A stretch of 64,000 nt of DNA, taken from contig NZ_OY829290.1 of the NCBI RefSeq assembly GCF_963691685.1, positions 3,224,001 through 3,288,000 of the forward strand, written 5' to 3'. This document shows, in pieces, positions 17,086 to 25,742 of this stretch. How positions within the stretch are numbered: position 1 is the stretch's first letter; each line of letters starts with the position of its first letter. This stretch comes from Thalassovita sp. (GTDB lineage: Bacteria; Pseudomonadota; Alphaproteobacteria; Rhodobacterales; Rhodobacteraceae). Position numbers and translations under genes: made by a program. Under the pieces are notes generated by a model that was not told where the DNA came from, made no database searches, and worked only from the letters and a program-made list of their open reading frames with translations.

Positions 17086-18012
17086 ATGCCAGACCAGACC
17101 AGCCAGGCGCTCAATTGGGATGATCTGAAGATCTTTCTTGCCGTTGCACGCACCGGCACCCTGCGGGGTGGCGCCGACAGCATTCAGGCCAACCACACCA
17201 CGCTGACCCGGCGCCTGACCTTGATGGAGGAAGGGATCGGCAGTCGGCTGTTTGACCGTTCGAAACAGGGGCTGGTGCTGACACAACTGGGTGAGGATCT
17301 GCTGCCCCACGCAGAACGCGTGGAGGAGGAGATGACCGCCGCAGCGCGCGTCATCGTCGGCCGCGATGCCGCCCCTACGGGCACGGTCTATGTCACCCTG
17401 CCGCACGGTCTGGCGATGACATCGATCATGGATGACCTCAGCGCCTTTGCCGAAGAATACCCTGACATCACGCTGAACCTGACCTTCACCAATGACGTGG
17501 CGGATCTGACCCGTCGGGAGGCCGATGTCTCCCTCAGGGTGGCCTTTGAGGTCAGCGATGATGTTGTCGGCCGCCGTCTGGTGCAGATGTCACAGGCCGC
17601 CTATTGCACGCCGGATTATGCAAAACGGGTGCAGGATAACGCGGGCGAAGGGCTGACGCTGATTGGCTGGCATGAGCCCGAGGGCGCGCAGACCGCGAAA
17701 TGGGTGCAGGACAGCTATTATCCCAAGGCGCTGTTGAAACATCGGGTATCAGAATTGGTGCCGTTGATTACCCTGGCAGCCTCGGGTCTGGGCATGGCCT
17801 ATCTGGCCTGCAATCTGGGCGATCGCCATCCCGGTCTAGTGCGCGCACCGTTTCAAAAGCCCCTCGCCTACCGCAATCTGTGGCTGCTGCTGCACCGTGA
17901 TCTGCGCAACACGGCGCGGGTCAGGCTGTTTGTGGATTTTCTGGCCGAAAGGATCCGCAGCCGCCGCAATGAGTTCTGGGTGGCCGGTACGGTGGAGAAG
18001 GTTGAGCGCTAG
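17086..18012 (+). CDS. LysR-type transcriptional regulator
   Basis: A 308-residue regulator with an N-terminal winged helix (WDDLKIFLAVARTGTLRGGA...NHTTLTRRLTLMEEGIGSRLFDRS) and a periplasmic-binding-like effector domain. It is divergent from the SDR/DUF4345 pair, the usual layout for a local activator. The start at 17086 has GGAGG 4-5 bases upstream; an ATG at 17056 is a weaker alternative. Its stop TAG overlaps the stop of the convergent glycosyltransferase gene in the sequence CTAG. Confidence 0.9.
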   Translation: MPDQTSQALNWDDLKIFLAVARTGTLRGGADSIQANHTTLTRRLTLMEEGIGSRLFDRSKQGLVLTQLGEDLLPHAERVEEEMTAAARVIVGRDAAPTGTVYVTLPHGLAMTSIMDDLSAFAEEYPDITLNLTFTNDVADLTRREADVSLRVAFEVSDDVVGRRLVQMSQAAYCTPDYAKRVQDNAGEGLTLIGWHEPEGAQTAKWVQDSYYPKALLKHRVSELVPLITLAASGLGMAYLACNLGDRHPGLVRAPFQKPLAYRNLWLLLHRDLRNTARVRLFVDFLAERIRSRRNEFWVAGTVEKVER

Positions 18013-19721
18013 CTGCCCGCGACGCAGTCATAGACGCGTACTTCGCGTTCCAGAAACAGCGGTTTTGACGGATCAAACCGGCGCAGCTCGGCACAATCGC
18101 GATCAAGCGCCTGCAAAAACTGACGGCGAATTTCCGGGTCAACATGGTGGGCGTAATTTGCAAAATCCTCGACCACAAACAGGCTGAAGCCCTGATCAAG
18201 CCAATAGGTGCGTTGCCATTCCTCAGCCTGCAACGGCCAGGTATGGGCCTTAACGCTGTAGCCTTCCTGGCCTTCGTCCACCGATTCCAGCCCGAACATC
18301 ACCACCGGCATATGCACGTAGAACAGTGCGCCCTCGGCTGAGGTGTGGATGATGCGATCCTCGGCCACTGCAGGCGCGTCGATCTTATATTTTCTCGCCA
18401 GCCGCTCAATCCGCTGCAACTCCACCGCCTGGGCTTCTTTCTGCTGCGGGATCCGGTGGGCCACAGCTGTCAGGATGCGGCGGTCTGCGTGGTGTTCAGC
18501 CAGATAGTGATCCAGCGCCACCTGAACCGGCATCGCGGTCGCCTGCGTCAGCACTATCACGCTGCCCCAAATGCTCAGCCCCAGCCCTGCGGCCAGCCAG
18601 GATGCGGCCAGATATTGCGACAGGCGCGGGCCGCTTTCGACATAGGCCGCCAAAGCCACGGCGCCGACAAACAGGTAGCCTGCAAAATTGGCGATCCACA
18701 GGTGTTCGGGCTGACGGCTGCCGGTGATCCAAGCGGTCGCCAGCGTGCCGATGGTGAGGGCCAGCCAGATCACCATTAGGCTGCCCTTCTGCGACAGGCG
18801 CGGCGCGGTGAGGATCAGGATCGGGCACAGGATCGCGGCCGAGGCCATCGCCGCCGTCATGCCAAAGGCGGTGTCAAAGCTGCGGGCGATCAGCGTTGTA
18901 ATCCCTGCCCAATGGCCTGAGGTGCCACCCTGCACCGACATCACCGATTGAATGCGTTGATATTCTAGGAAGTTCTGGAAATCCAACAGCACGCCGATGT
19001 TGAAGATGGGCCATAACCCCACCGTCAGAAGGAACACCCGGGCAAAGGATTTCAGCGCCGTACCTGTTCCTTCCTGCTGCGCCAGCAGCAGCAGCCAGCC
19101 CAGCCCCATCGGCAACAGGACAAATATCGCGGAATGCTTGAAGCTCAGCGCCAGGGTAACCGAGAGGCCAAGGATCAGATCCCAGCGGCCGTGGCGCGGA
19201 TCGTCCATGCGCATCAGCATCGCCCAGATGCAGGCCATCATCGCTGTGGCAAGGCCCGCGTCCCCTTTTGAGATATGCGACATGAACACCGCCAGCGGGA
19301 AAAACGCCCCCAACAACCCGATCGCTATGGCACTGCGCTGGGTCAGGCGCAGCTGCCGCGCCGCCAGAAAGAACAGCACCGCCAGCCCTGCCCCCCAAAG
19401 CGCGGTCATCGCCCGGGTGGCCATGTAAAAGGCGGTTGGGTCCGCAAAATACTGGTCGCGGAAGGCCCCGGCACTGTCCCACCAGCCCGCCACCAGACCG
19501 ACAGCAAACAACACCACCAATGCAACCGCATTGAGGTAGTTGATAAACGGCGGGTAGAAGTGCTGCCCGGGGATCAGCTGCCCTGTCAGCACCTTGGCGG
19601 CATCATTCACACGCTCGTCCCCGTGGAAATAGCCATAGTCCAAACCGGTCAACCGCAGGCCAAGCGCCAAAAGAAAAAGCGCCAGGCAGGTCAACGCCTC
19701 AGTTTTGCCAAATCTTTTCAT
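18009..19721 (-). CDS. GT-C fold membrane glycosyltransferase (ArnT/PMT-like)
   Basis: A 570-residue protein with about 11-12 membrane helices followed by a soluble C-terminal region (about residues 420-570). The first extracytoplasmic loop has GLDYGYFHGDERVND, where GT-C enzymes keep their catalytic acidic pair, and YPPFINYL follows. GT-C enzymes use polyprenyl-phosphate sugars to glycosylate proteins, lipids or polysaccharides on the outer face of the inner membrane. The start at 19721 has GGGA upstream; a TTG at 19763 is an alternative. It is divergent from the HAD-UbiA fusion and SMR-like genes, which could make and flip its donor. Confidence 0.8.
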   Translation of the reverse strand: MKRFGKTEALTCLALFLLALGLRLTGLDYGYFHGDERVNDAAKVLTGQLIPGQHFYPPFINYLNAVALVVLFAVGLVAGWWDSAGAFRDQYFADPTAFYMATRAMTALWGAGLAVLFFLAARQLRLTQRSAIAIGLLGAFFPLAVFMSHISKGDAGLATAMMACIWAMLMRMDDPRHGRWDLILGLSVTLALSFKHSAIFVLLPMGLGWLLLLAQQEGTGTALKSFARVFLLTVGLWPIFNIGVLLDFQNFLEYQRIQSVMSVQGGTSGHWAGITTLIARSFDTAFGMTAAMASAAILCPILILTAPRLSQKGSLMVIWLALTIGTLATAWITGSRQPEHLWIANFAGYLFVGAVALAAYVESGPRLSQYLAASWLAAGLGLSIWGSVIVLTQATAMPVQVALDHYLAEHHADRRILTAVAHRIPQQKEAQAVELQRIERLARKYKIDAPAVAEDRIIHTSAEGALFYVHMPVVMFGLESVDEGQEGYSVKAHTWPLQAEEWQRTYWLDQGFSLFVVEDFANYAHHVDPEIRRQFLQALDRDCAELRRFDPSKPLFLEREVRVYDCVAGS

Positions 19722-19882
19722 TAAACTGTCCCAAAACCACGCGCCAAAACGGCCAAATCGCAAAGTCCTGACTATCTTGGTAAACGCAAAACCCTTGTCG
19801 AAGCAAAGGAAAGGCGCGTAACACCTAGGGAAGAGCAGTCGTATAGCTATTTAGATATGTTTTTTGGAAACAACGCAGGTTG

Positions 19883-21376
19883 ATGACCCAGATTGTAGAC
19901 ACGAAGACAGATCCCACCGCCAGCGCGCCCGCGTCTGCGTTGCCGCTTTACGTTGATCTGGACCACACGTTGGTGCGCACCGATGTGGCGCAGGAAATGC
20001 TGATCCGGTCAGCCAAATCCCCTGTCGCCCTCTGGCGCGCCTTTAGGGCAACCCTGCAACAGGGGTTCAGCGGCTTGAAAGCGGCGCTGGCCCAGGAGGT
20101 GCCGCTGCGTGCGCATCTGCTGCCCTATAATGACGCCGTTTTGGATCACATCGCAGCCGCCCGCGCCGCTGGGCGCCCTGTCATCCTGGCCACCGCCGCC
20201 GATCAAAACGTGGCAGACGCCGTGGCGGCGCATCTGGGTGTCTTTGACGAGGTCATTGCCTCCTCCCCCGGCAGCAACCTTAAAGGGGCGGCGAAACTGG
20301 CGGCCATTCAGGCCCATTGTGACAACGGCCCGTTTGAATATCTGGGTGACAGCCGGGCGGACATGCCGATCTGGCAGGCGGCCACAGCCCGCGGATTTGC
20401 CAAAGCCCCGAAAGAGGCGCAGCACTGGCTGGGTGAGGCCACGCTGCAACCCACCGCCGAAGGATCAACCGCCCGTGCCTTGCTGAAGGCGATGCGGCCC
20501 CATCAATGGGCCAAAAACGCGCTGTTGTTTCTGCCGCTGATCTTTGCCCATCTTTACACTGATGGGGCCAGCCTGACGGCTGCGGCCCTGGGTTTTTTGG
20601 CGTTTTCGCTCTGTGCCTCCGCGGTTTATCTGCTGAATGATCTGTTGGATGTAGACTCAGACCGGGCGCATGCAACGAAATGCAACCGCCCCTTTGCCGC
20701 TGGTAGGTTGCGCCCGTTCACAGGGCTTGCCGCCTCGGCCGGCCTGTTTGCGCTGGCGCTCCTCCTCGGGGCGCTGATCGGGTCGCTGTTCCTGGCTATT
20801 CTGATCACCTATGTCATCATGACCAAGGCCTACTCGCTCTGGCTGAAACAATATTCCACCATCGATGTGGTGGTTCTGGCGCTGCTTTACACGGTGCGCA
20901 TCATTGCTGGCGCGGCTGCGATCATGGTGATGCCCAGCCCGTGGCTTCTGACCTTCTCTTTGTTCTTTTTCCTCAGCCTTGCCTATATGAAGCGCTACAT
21001 TGAGCTGTCGCGCCTGATCGCGGCAGAGCCGCAGGTCGATGAACGCCTGCCCGCCCGCAACTACTACAGCGGCGATATCACGGTGGTGCAGACCTTTGGC
21101 ATCGCCAATGGCGCCCTGTCGCTGCTGACACTGGCGGAATACGTCAACAGCGACACCGTGAAAGAACGCTACCTCACGCCTGAGTTTCTGTGGCTGTTGC
21201 TGCCGGTGATGATGTTCTGGACCTATCGCAGCTGGATGTGGGCCAACCGCGATCAGATTGGGGATGACCCGGTTGTTTTTGCCCTGCGGGACCAGATCAG
21301 CCGTATTTCGGTCTGGGCGATGTTGGCAATTGTGCTGCTGGCCCGTTACGTCGACGTGGGGGGATTTGGCGGATGA
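19883..21376 (+). CDS. HAD phosphatase-UbiA prenyltransferase fusion (DPPR-synthase-like)
   Basis: A 497-residue fusion. Residues about 20-185 are a HAD phosphatase with DLDHTLVRTD (Asp25, Asp27), Lys134 and LGDSRAD (Asp156, Asp160). Residues about 200-497 are a UbiA membrane transferase with NDLLDVDSDRAHATKCNRP and YSLWLKQYSTIDV...YTVRIIAG, motifs shared with decaprenyl-phosphate phosphoribosyltransferase. That family transfers 5-phosphoribose from PRPP to polyprenyl phosphate; a fused HAD could remove the 5-phosphate. ATG at 19883 is chosen over the TTG just before it. The next gene overlaps by ATGA. Confidence 0.85.
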   Translation: MTQIVDTKTDPTASAPASALPLYVDLDHTLVRTDVAQEMLIRSAKSPVALWRAFRATLQQGFSGLKAALAQEVPLRAHLLPYNDAVLDHIAAARAAGRPVILATAADQNVADAVAAHLGVFDEVIASSPGSNLKGAAKLAAIQAHCDNGPFEYLGDSRADMPIWQAATARGFAKAPKEAQHWLGEATLQPTAEGSTARALLKAMRPHQWAKNALLFLPLIFAHLYTDGASLTAAALGFLAFSLCASAVYLLNDLLDVDSDRAHATKCNRPFAAGRLRPFTGLAASAGLFALALLLGALIGSLFLAILITYVIMTKAYSLWLKQYSTIDVVVLALLYTVRIIAGAAAIMVMPSPWLLTFSLFFFLSLAYMKRYIELSRLIAAEPQVDERLPARNYYSGDITVVQTFGIANGALSLLTLAEYVNSDTVKERYLTPEFLWLLLPVMMFWTYRSWMWANRDQIGDDPVVFALRDQISRISVWAMLAIVLLARYVDVGGFGG

Positions 21377-21738
21377 GCCTATCTGGTTTCCTGCTGGTTC
21401 TGGTCAGCGTCAGCCTGTCTGCCGTGGCCCAAACCGCGTTCAAAATGGGTGTGTCCCGGGTGACCCTGCCAGAGGACGCAGCCTTATGGGTCAAGGCCGC
21501 GAGCTTCCTCTTTTCGCCGCTGGTTCTGCTGGGTCTGGCGCTTTATGGCGTCGGGACGGTGCTGTGGCTCTTTGCCCTGCGCCAGATGGATCTGTCGCTG
21601 GCCTATCCCTTTGTCGCGATGAGCTTTGTCATGGTCTCCGTCTCAGGTATTGTTTTCCTGGGCGAACCCGTCAGCCTACCCCGGCTTCTGGGGCTGGCGC
21701 TGATCATCCTGGGGCTGCTGGTGATGGCGCGGGGCTGA
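21373..21738 (+). CDS. SMR/EamA-like four-helix membrane protein (putative flippase)
   Basis: A 121-residue protein with four hydrophobic helices and the DMT/SMR pattern (AQTAFKMGVSRV, LWLFALRQMDLSLAYPFVAMSFV, FLGEPVSLPRLLGLALIILGLLVM). It resembles ArnE/ArnF-type proteins that flip polyprenyl-phosphate aminoarabinose, as well as EmrE exporters; it lacks an obvious EmrE-type Glu in helix 1. ATG overlaps the UbiA stop, so the two are coupled. The context favours a lipid-linked sugar flippase over drug efflux. Confidence 0.8.
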   Translation: MSLSGFLLVLVSVSLSAVAQTAFKMGVSRVTLPEDAALWVKAASFLFSPLVLLGLALYGVGTVLWLFALRQMDLSLAYPFVAMSFVMVSVSGIVFLGEPVSLPRLLGLALIILGLLVMARG

Positions 21739-21764
21739 TCCCGGACCGGACACGCAGCAGCAAC

Positions 21765-21788
21765 GGCGCGCCCTAGTGGGCACGCCTT
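21765..21788. terminator. Possible bidirectional terminator
   Basis: Nine-base arms GGCGCGCCC and GGGCACGCC with one mismatch around TAGT, followed by TTGATC, lie between the convergent stops of the SMR-like and MBL genes. Confidence 0.4.
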
Positions 21789-21800
21789 GATCTTCACAGT

Positions 21801-22601
21801 TTAGACCGGCTGGAACCGGTAGGCCCGCCCCTCCGCCACAACGGTGCCCACACCGGGGAAGGCAAAATGTGTGGCCGCAATTGGCGTGCCTTTGGCAGCG
21901 GCCTCAGCCAGCAGGGCCTGGCGGGTGGCCACGGCTGCGGCGGCATCGCCATCCAGGGCATAGGTCACTTCGGGTTGGGCCATCTGGATCTGCTCGGTGA
22001 TCACCGCGTCTGACACGATCAGCAGTTCCTGCCCGCCGCTTTGCAGCTGAACACCGGTGTGGCCCGGCGTATGGCCCGGCAGAGGCGCCAGGGTGACGCC
22101 CGGGGCCAGTTCTGCCGCGCCGTCATGTGTCACCACCCGATCCGCGATCCCAGCCGCAACGCCTTGGATCATCTCAATCATCGGGCGGTTTTCTTCCGGC
22201 ACCAGACCGGGCAGATCCGGGTTGGTCCAGAACCCCCATTCCGCCGCAGCCACATGGATGGTCACCCCGGCAAAGGCCGCTGGATCGGCAAAGCCGCCCA
22301 GATGATCGGCATGCATGTGGGTCAACACGATGTCGGTTGGCTGCACCCCCTGCAGATCCCCCCAGGCCGCGCCGGTTTCGGGGAACATGGCCTTCAGCGC
22401 CTCAGCCGAGCCGGTATCAACAAGGATCACACGATCGCCGCTGCGGATCAGCCAGAGGTTCGCGCCAATCTCCACCTGCTCACCCAGCACCATGCCCTCA
22501 GGCACATTGCCGAAATAGGCGGCAGGCAGGGTGAACCGACCATCATCGAAGATCCGCAGATCAATCTCACCGATTTTCATGTCATGTATACGTGCGCTCA
22601 T
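21801..22601 (-). CDS. MBL-fold metallo-hydrolase (lactonase-like)
   Basis: A 266-residue metallo-beta-lactamase-fold protein with the zinc motif LTHMHADHLGGF (HxHxDH), a downstream His in LPGHTPGHTG and Asp in VSDAVI. The layout is that of quorum-quenching lactonases and related esterases, but the substrate is not determined. AGGAGA precedes the ATG by 5 bases. It is divergent from a GlxA-type regulator; the 99 bases between their starts carry two short palindromes. Confidence 0.88.
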   Translation of the reverse strand: MSARIHDMKIGEIDLRIFDDGRFTLPAAYFGNVPEGMVLGEQVEIGANLWLIRSGDRVILVDTGSAEALKAMFPETGAAWGDLQGVQPTDIVLTHMHADHLGGFADPAAFAGVTIHVAAAEWGFWTNPDLPGLVPEENRPMIEMIQGVAAGIADRVVTHDGAAELAPGVTLAPLPGHTPGHTGVQLQSGGQELLIVSDAVITEQIQMAQPEVTYALDGDAAAAVATRQALLAEAAAKGTPIAATHFAFPGVGTVVAEGRAYRFQPV

Positions 22602-22644
22602 AACGCTCTCCTATGTCTTTGATGAAATGGGATATGGCCTGCAG

Positions 22645-22673
22645 CGTGGATCCACGATAGTGTCACAAGTGAC
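22645..22673. promoter_or_regulatory. Paired palindromes in the MBL/GlxA divergent promoter region
   Basis: CGTGGATCCACG at 22645-22656 is a perfect 12-base palindrome, followed by GTCAC-AA-GTGAC at 22662-22673. They are the only obvious symmetrical elements between the two divergent starts and are operator candidates for the AraC/GlxA-type regulator next to them. Confidence 0.4.
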
Positions 22674-22700
22674 TATAAATTTGCTGATTACGCCAAACCG

Positions 22701-23636
22701 ATGAATTCCGCTCCTCGTGTTCTCCTCCTCGACTATCCCGGTGCGCTGCCATCTGCGGTGCTGGGTCTGGTGGATATCCTGTCACACGCGGGCCTCCGCC
22801 CTGAGATAGTGCGCCCAGGGGACATGACAGCGGCGGGTTGGGCGAAAATGCCGGGCGCCAGTGCAATCCTGTTGCCGCCGGCAGCCACGGCCCCTGACCC
22901 CGCCGACCACCCCGATCTGCCGCGCTGGATTTCGGACCAAGCGCAGCAGGGCGCGCTGATCTGCTCTGCCTGTGTTGGGGTGATCTGGGTGGCCGCCGCA
23001 GGTCTTGACGCCGGGCGCCCGGTGACGACCCATTGGGGCGCGGGGCATGATCTGCAGCGCCATTGGCCGGATCTACAGATCAACACCGACCGGCTGGTGA
23101 TCGAATATGACGATCTGGTCACTGCGGGCGGGCTGATGGCCTGGGTGGATCTGGCCCTGATTGTGATCGAACGGCTGTGCGGGCATGCCAAGATGCTGGA
23201 AACCGCGCGCCATTTTGTGGTTGATCCCGGTCGGCGCGACCAGCGCCGGTTTCAGCGATTCCAACCGCGATTTGACCATGGGGATGCCAAGGTGGCCGAG
23301 GCCCAGCACGGGCTGGCCCGCGATCTTGCCCATCCACCTGCCCTGCCCCTGCTGGCAGGGCGGCTGGGCCTGTCACCCCGCAGCTTGCAGCGGCGGTTCC
23401 AACGGGCCACCGGGCTGACTGTCACCCAATACCTGCAGCAGTTGCGGATTGAACATGCCAAAACCCTGCTGGCGGACAGCGCCCTGCCGGTTGCAGAGGT
23501 GGCGGCGCAATCGGGTTATCAGGATCTGCCTGCCTTTCACCGTGTCTTTGGCCGCATCAGTGGTCAGACCCCGGCCGCCTTCCACAAAAGCCTGCGCGAC
23601 ATGGCAAAGGGCGGCGCCCGTGGCACCGCCCCTTAA
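22701..23636 (+). CDS. GlxA-family transcriptional regulator (DJ-1/PfpI + AraC HTH)
   Basis: A 311-residue protein with an N-terminal DJ-1/PfpI-like domain (residues about 5-170, nucleophile-elbow-like ICSACVGVIW) and a C-terminal AraC double helix-turn-helix (LGLSPRSLQRRFQRATGLTVTQYLQQLRI ... VAAQSGYQDLPAFHRVFGRISGQTP). GlxA-type regulators such as CdhR and GbdR control catabolism of quaternary amines and amino acids in other proteobacteria, but the ligand here is unknown. It is divergent from the MBL hydrolase, its likely target. Confidence 0.88.
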   Translation: MNSAPRVLLLDYPGALPSAVLGLVDILSHAGLRPEIVRPGDMTAAGWAKMPGASAILLPPAATAPDPADHPDLPRWISDQAQQGALICSACVGVIWVAAAGLDAGRPVTTHWGAGHDLQRHWPDLQINTDRLVIEYDDLVTAGGLMAWVDLALIVIERLCGHAKMLETARHFVVDPGRRDQRRFQRFQPRFDHGDAKVAEAQHGLARDLAHPPALPLLAGRLGLSPRSLQRRFQRATGLTVTQYLQQLRIEHAKTLLADSALPVAEVAAQSGYQDLPAFHRVFGRISGQTPAAFHKSLRDMAKGGARGTAP

Positions 23637-23657
23637 CACAATTTGCAAACACTTGGA

Positions 23658-24302
23658 TCAGATCAGCCCAAGGTGCAGGTTGACCGCGATCAGGATCAGC
23701 ATACCGCCGCCAATCCAGCCGAGCGCCTCACGCAGATGCCGGCGTTTGTTAATCGCGCCAGCAAGGCTGGAACCCATGAAGACAACCAGCATATCCGACG
23801 GGATCGCCGTCAGCGGGACCAGCGCGCCGAGGATCAGGAACTGTAGTTCAACACTGCCGTTGCCCTCCCCCATCGTGATGAAGGGCGGCAGGAACAGCGC
23901 GAAGAACAGCACCGTTTTGGGGTTCAGCAGTTCCACCAGAACCCCCTGCCAAACGATCGCACGCACAGGTTTGCGCACCACTTCGCTGACATGCAGATCC
24001 GCCAGCGCTGCCGCACGGGCTTCGCGGATCATGCCGACGCCCAGCCAGATCAGATAGGCCGATCCCAGATAGCGCAGCCCCGGCACGATCCATGTGAACT
24101 TGGCAAACACGGCTGCAAGCCCCATCGCGGTGGCCACGGCCAGCGCCATGCCCCCCAGCGCCAGCCCAAAGGCCGAGGCCAGCCCGGCAACCCGGTCCTG
24201 CCCGACCGTGCGCGACAGCACATAAAGCATCGAGGGACCGGGTGTTGCGCTAAGCGCAAATCCTGCAAGCAGCACCGCCAAGATCGTTTCAAAGGGTGGC
24301 AT
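23658..24302 (-). CDS. LysE/RhtB-family amino acid exporter
   Basis: A 214-residue membrane protein with six helices and the family signature FALSATPGPSMLYVLSRTVGQ near the N-terminus, and LLNPKTVLFFALFLPPF in the middle. Such proteins export lysine, arginine, threonine or homoserine lactones. It overlaps the dioxygenase stop as TGATG, so the two are translationally coupled. The nearby arginine pathway makes a basic amino acid or a derivative a reasonable guess for its substrate. Confidence 0.88.
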   Translation of the reverse strand: MPPFETILAVLLAGFALSATPGPSMLYVLSRTVGQDRVAGLASAFGLALGGMALAVATAMGLAAVFAKFTWIVPGLRYLGSAYLIWLGVGMIREARAAALADLHVSEVVRKPVRAIVWQGVLVELLNPKTVLFFALFLPPFITMGEGNGSVELQFLILGALVPLTAIPSDMLVVFMGSSLAGAINKRRHLREALGWIGGGMLILIAVNLHLGLI

Positions 24303-25345
24303 CAGTGCTGATCTCCCTGCAGGCGGCCTTCAAAGGGGTTTGAGAAGTTGGTCTCTGCCTGACCGTCCCGCAGATAGGGGAAATCGCGCATAAGCATAGT
24401 CTCCAGATGCTCCCCCGCTTTGAAGGGCGTATAGCCCGATGGGCGGTTTTCGCTGATAAGCTGAGGGAAGGGTTCAATCATCGTGTCGTAATTTGCCGCT
24501 ACAAAATACGGCATCGAAAACCGTTCTGCGCTTGAATTCAAGACCCTATGAGGTGTTGAGCGCAAAATTCCGTTGCTCCAGGCCTCCAACATGTCGCCAA
24601 TATTGACCACAAAGACCGAATGATCGACCGGTACGTCGATCCATTTACCAGAGGTTGCAAGGACTTGCAGACCGGGGTTGCGTGTATGCAACAGTGTCAG
24701 ACATTCATAGTCCGTATGGGCGCCCATATTGACCGATTTATGGTCGGTGGTCTCATCGCCGCGCAGGTAATGCAGCAGGCGCAGCTGTGAAACGGGCTTG
24801 TCCATCTGGGCCAGCATGGCGCCCTGCGGCAGGCCAAGATGCTGCTCCAACGCACCAGTCACCCGCTGACCAAGCCGCGCGATCTGCTGGTAATAGGTGC
24901 CGATGATCTGGGCAAACCCGGGGCTGTCCGGCCAGACATTTGGCCCCAACAAACGGTTGCCCGCCAGATAATCCGGGTCATCCGACGGCAGGTCCAGACC
25001 TAGATCAAACGCCTCATAGCTGCGGTTTTTCTCATCGGCATAATCGCCTTTTTCACTGAACGGCACATAGCCGCGGTGATTGCTGCTGTTGCCGATGTAA
25101 TGGCGCATCTTGTGCCGTTCGGGCTGCGCAAAGAACAGCGCGGCCACCGCATAGGCCGCCTCAATCAGCACCGGATTGATGCCATGATCGCAGATCCGGA
25201 AAAACCCGAACTGCCGTGCGGCCTGACCGATCTGGTCTGCAACCGCCTGCTGTTTGACAGGATCCTCACTGCTGAGATCGCTGAGACTGATCAACGGCAG
25301 GGTGCCGTCGTCATAGGGGGTGAAAGATGATGTTTTAATGTTCAT
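24302..25345 (-). CDS. 2OG-Fe(II) oxygenase, isopenicillin N synthase / ethylene-forming-enzyme-like
   Basis: A 347-residue oxygenase with an N-terminal DIOX_N region (FGFFRICDHGI) and the iron triad HTD (His210, Asp212) and STPHRV (His266), with the 2-oxoglutarate or substrate motif RFS (Arg275, Ser277). A C-terminal FKAGEHLETMLMRDFP segment resembles the corresponding part of Pseudomonas ethylene-forming enzyme. The exact reaction cannot be read from sequence. It is coupled to a LysE exporter and divergent from aruH-aruI, so an amino acid substrate is plausible. Confidence 0.85.
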   Translation of the reverse strand: MNIKTSSFTPYDDGTLPLISLSDLSSEDPVKQQAVADQIGQAARQFGFFRICDHGINPVLIEAAYAVAALFFAQPERHKMRHYIGNSSNHRGYVPFSEKGDYADEKNRSYEAFDLGLDLPSDDPDYLAGNRLLGPNVWPDSPGFAQIIGTYYQQIARLGQRVTGALEQHLGLPQGAMLAQMDKPVSQLRLLHYLRGDETTDHKSVNMGAHTDYECLTLLHTRNPGLQVLATSGKWIDVPVDHSVFVVNIGDMLEAWSNGILRSTPHRVLNSSAERFSMPYFVAANYDTMIEPFPQLISENRPSGYTPFKAGEHLETMLMRDFPYLRDGQAETNFSNPFEGRLQGDQH

Positions 25346-25742
25346 TTTCTGCTCCAGTTGAGTTGTGGCCAGAGACAGATATTCAGAATTTTAGGAAAAA
25401 TTGTGGAAATTCAATGGCTTATCGGTGATTGAAGAGTCGATTGATCGCTCACCCATAAGGTGATCCGCCCCGCAAAGCAGCCTAGAGGCGAATTTTTAAG
25501 CAAACACAGCAGATTAGCCTTTGAACCAAGGCTCAAAGCTGCCGCACACACCTAACGATTCCCGCTTTTGTGGCTGAACTCTGTGGCTGAAATTGGATGC
25601 TCGTACCCCGGACCCCATGATCCCGCCTGCACTTAGGTTCTAGTTGACAGAGTTATTATACAGATGCACAACAAGACAAAACACACCCGCGCTGTAACGG
25701 AGACGTCCCCGTCCCACAGCCGTTTGAATAAGGACAACAGCC
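25346..25742. other. 397-base intergenic region between divergent operons
   Basis: No gene is visible. The region is more AT-rich than its neighbours and must hold promoters for the dioxygenase-LysE pair and the aruH-aruI pair. A TTGACA at about 25643 and TTATTATAC close by look like promoter parts but are spaced too closely to be one promoter. A small stem AGCCTT/AAGGCT lies at 25516-25533. Confidence 0.6.

Noticed and set aside
21373..21738. EmrE-type multidrug exporter
   Set aside because: The usual Glu in helix 1 is not evident and the gene is coupled to a UbiA-type transferase, so a lipid-sugar flippase is preferred, though not proven.
25643..25660. Complete sigma-70 promoter before aruH
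   Set aside because: TTGACA and TATTAT are too close together to form one promoter and no partner at 16-18 bases was found.
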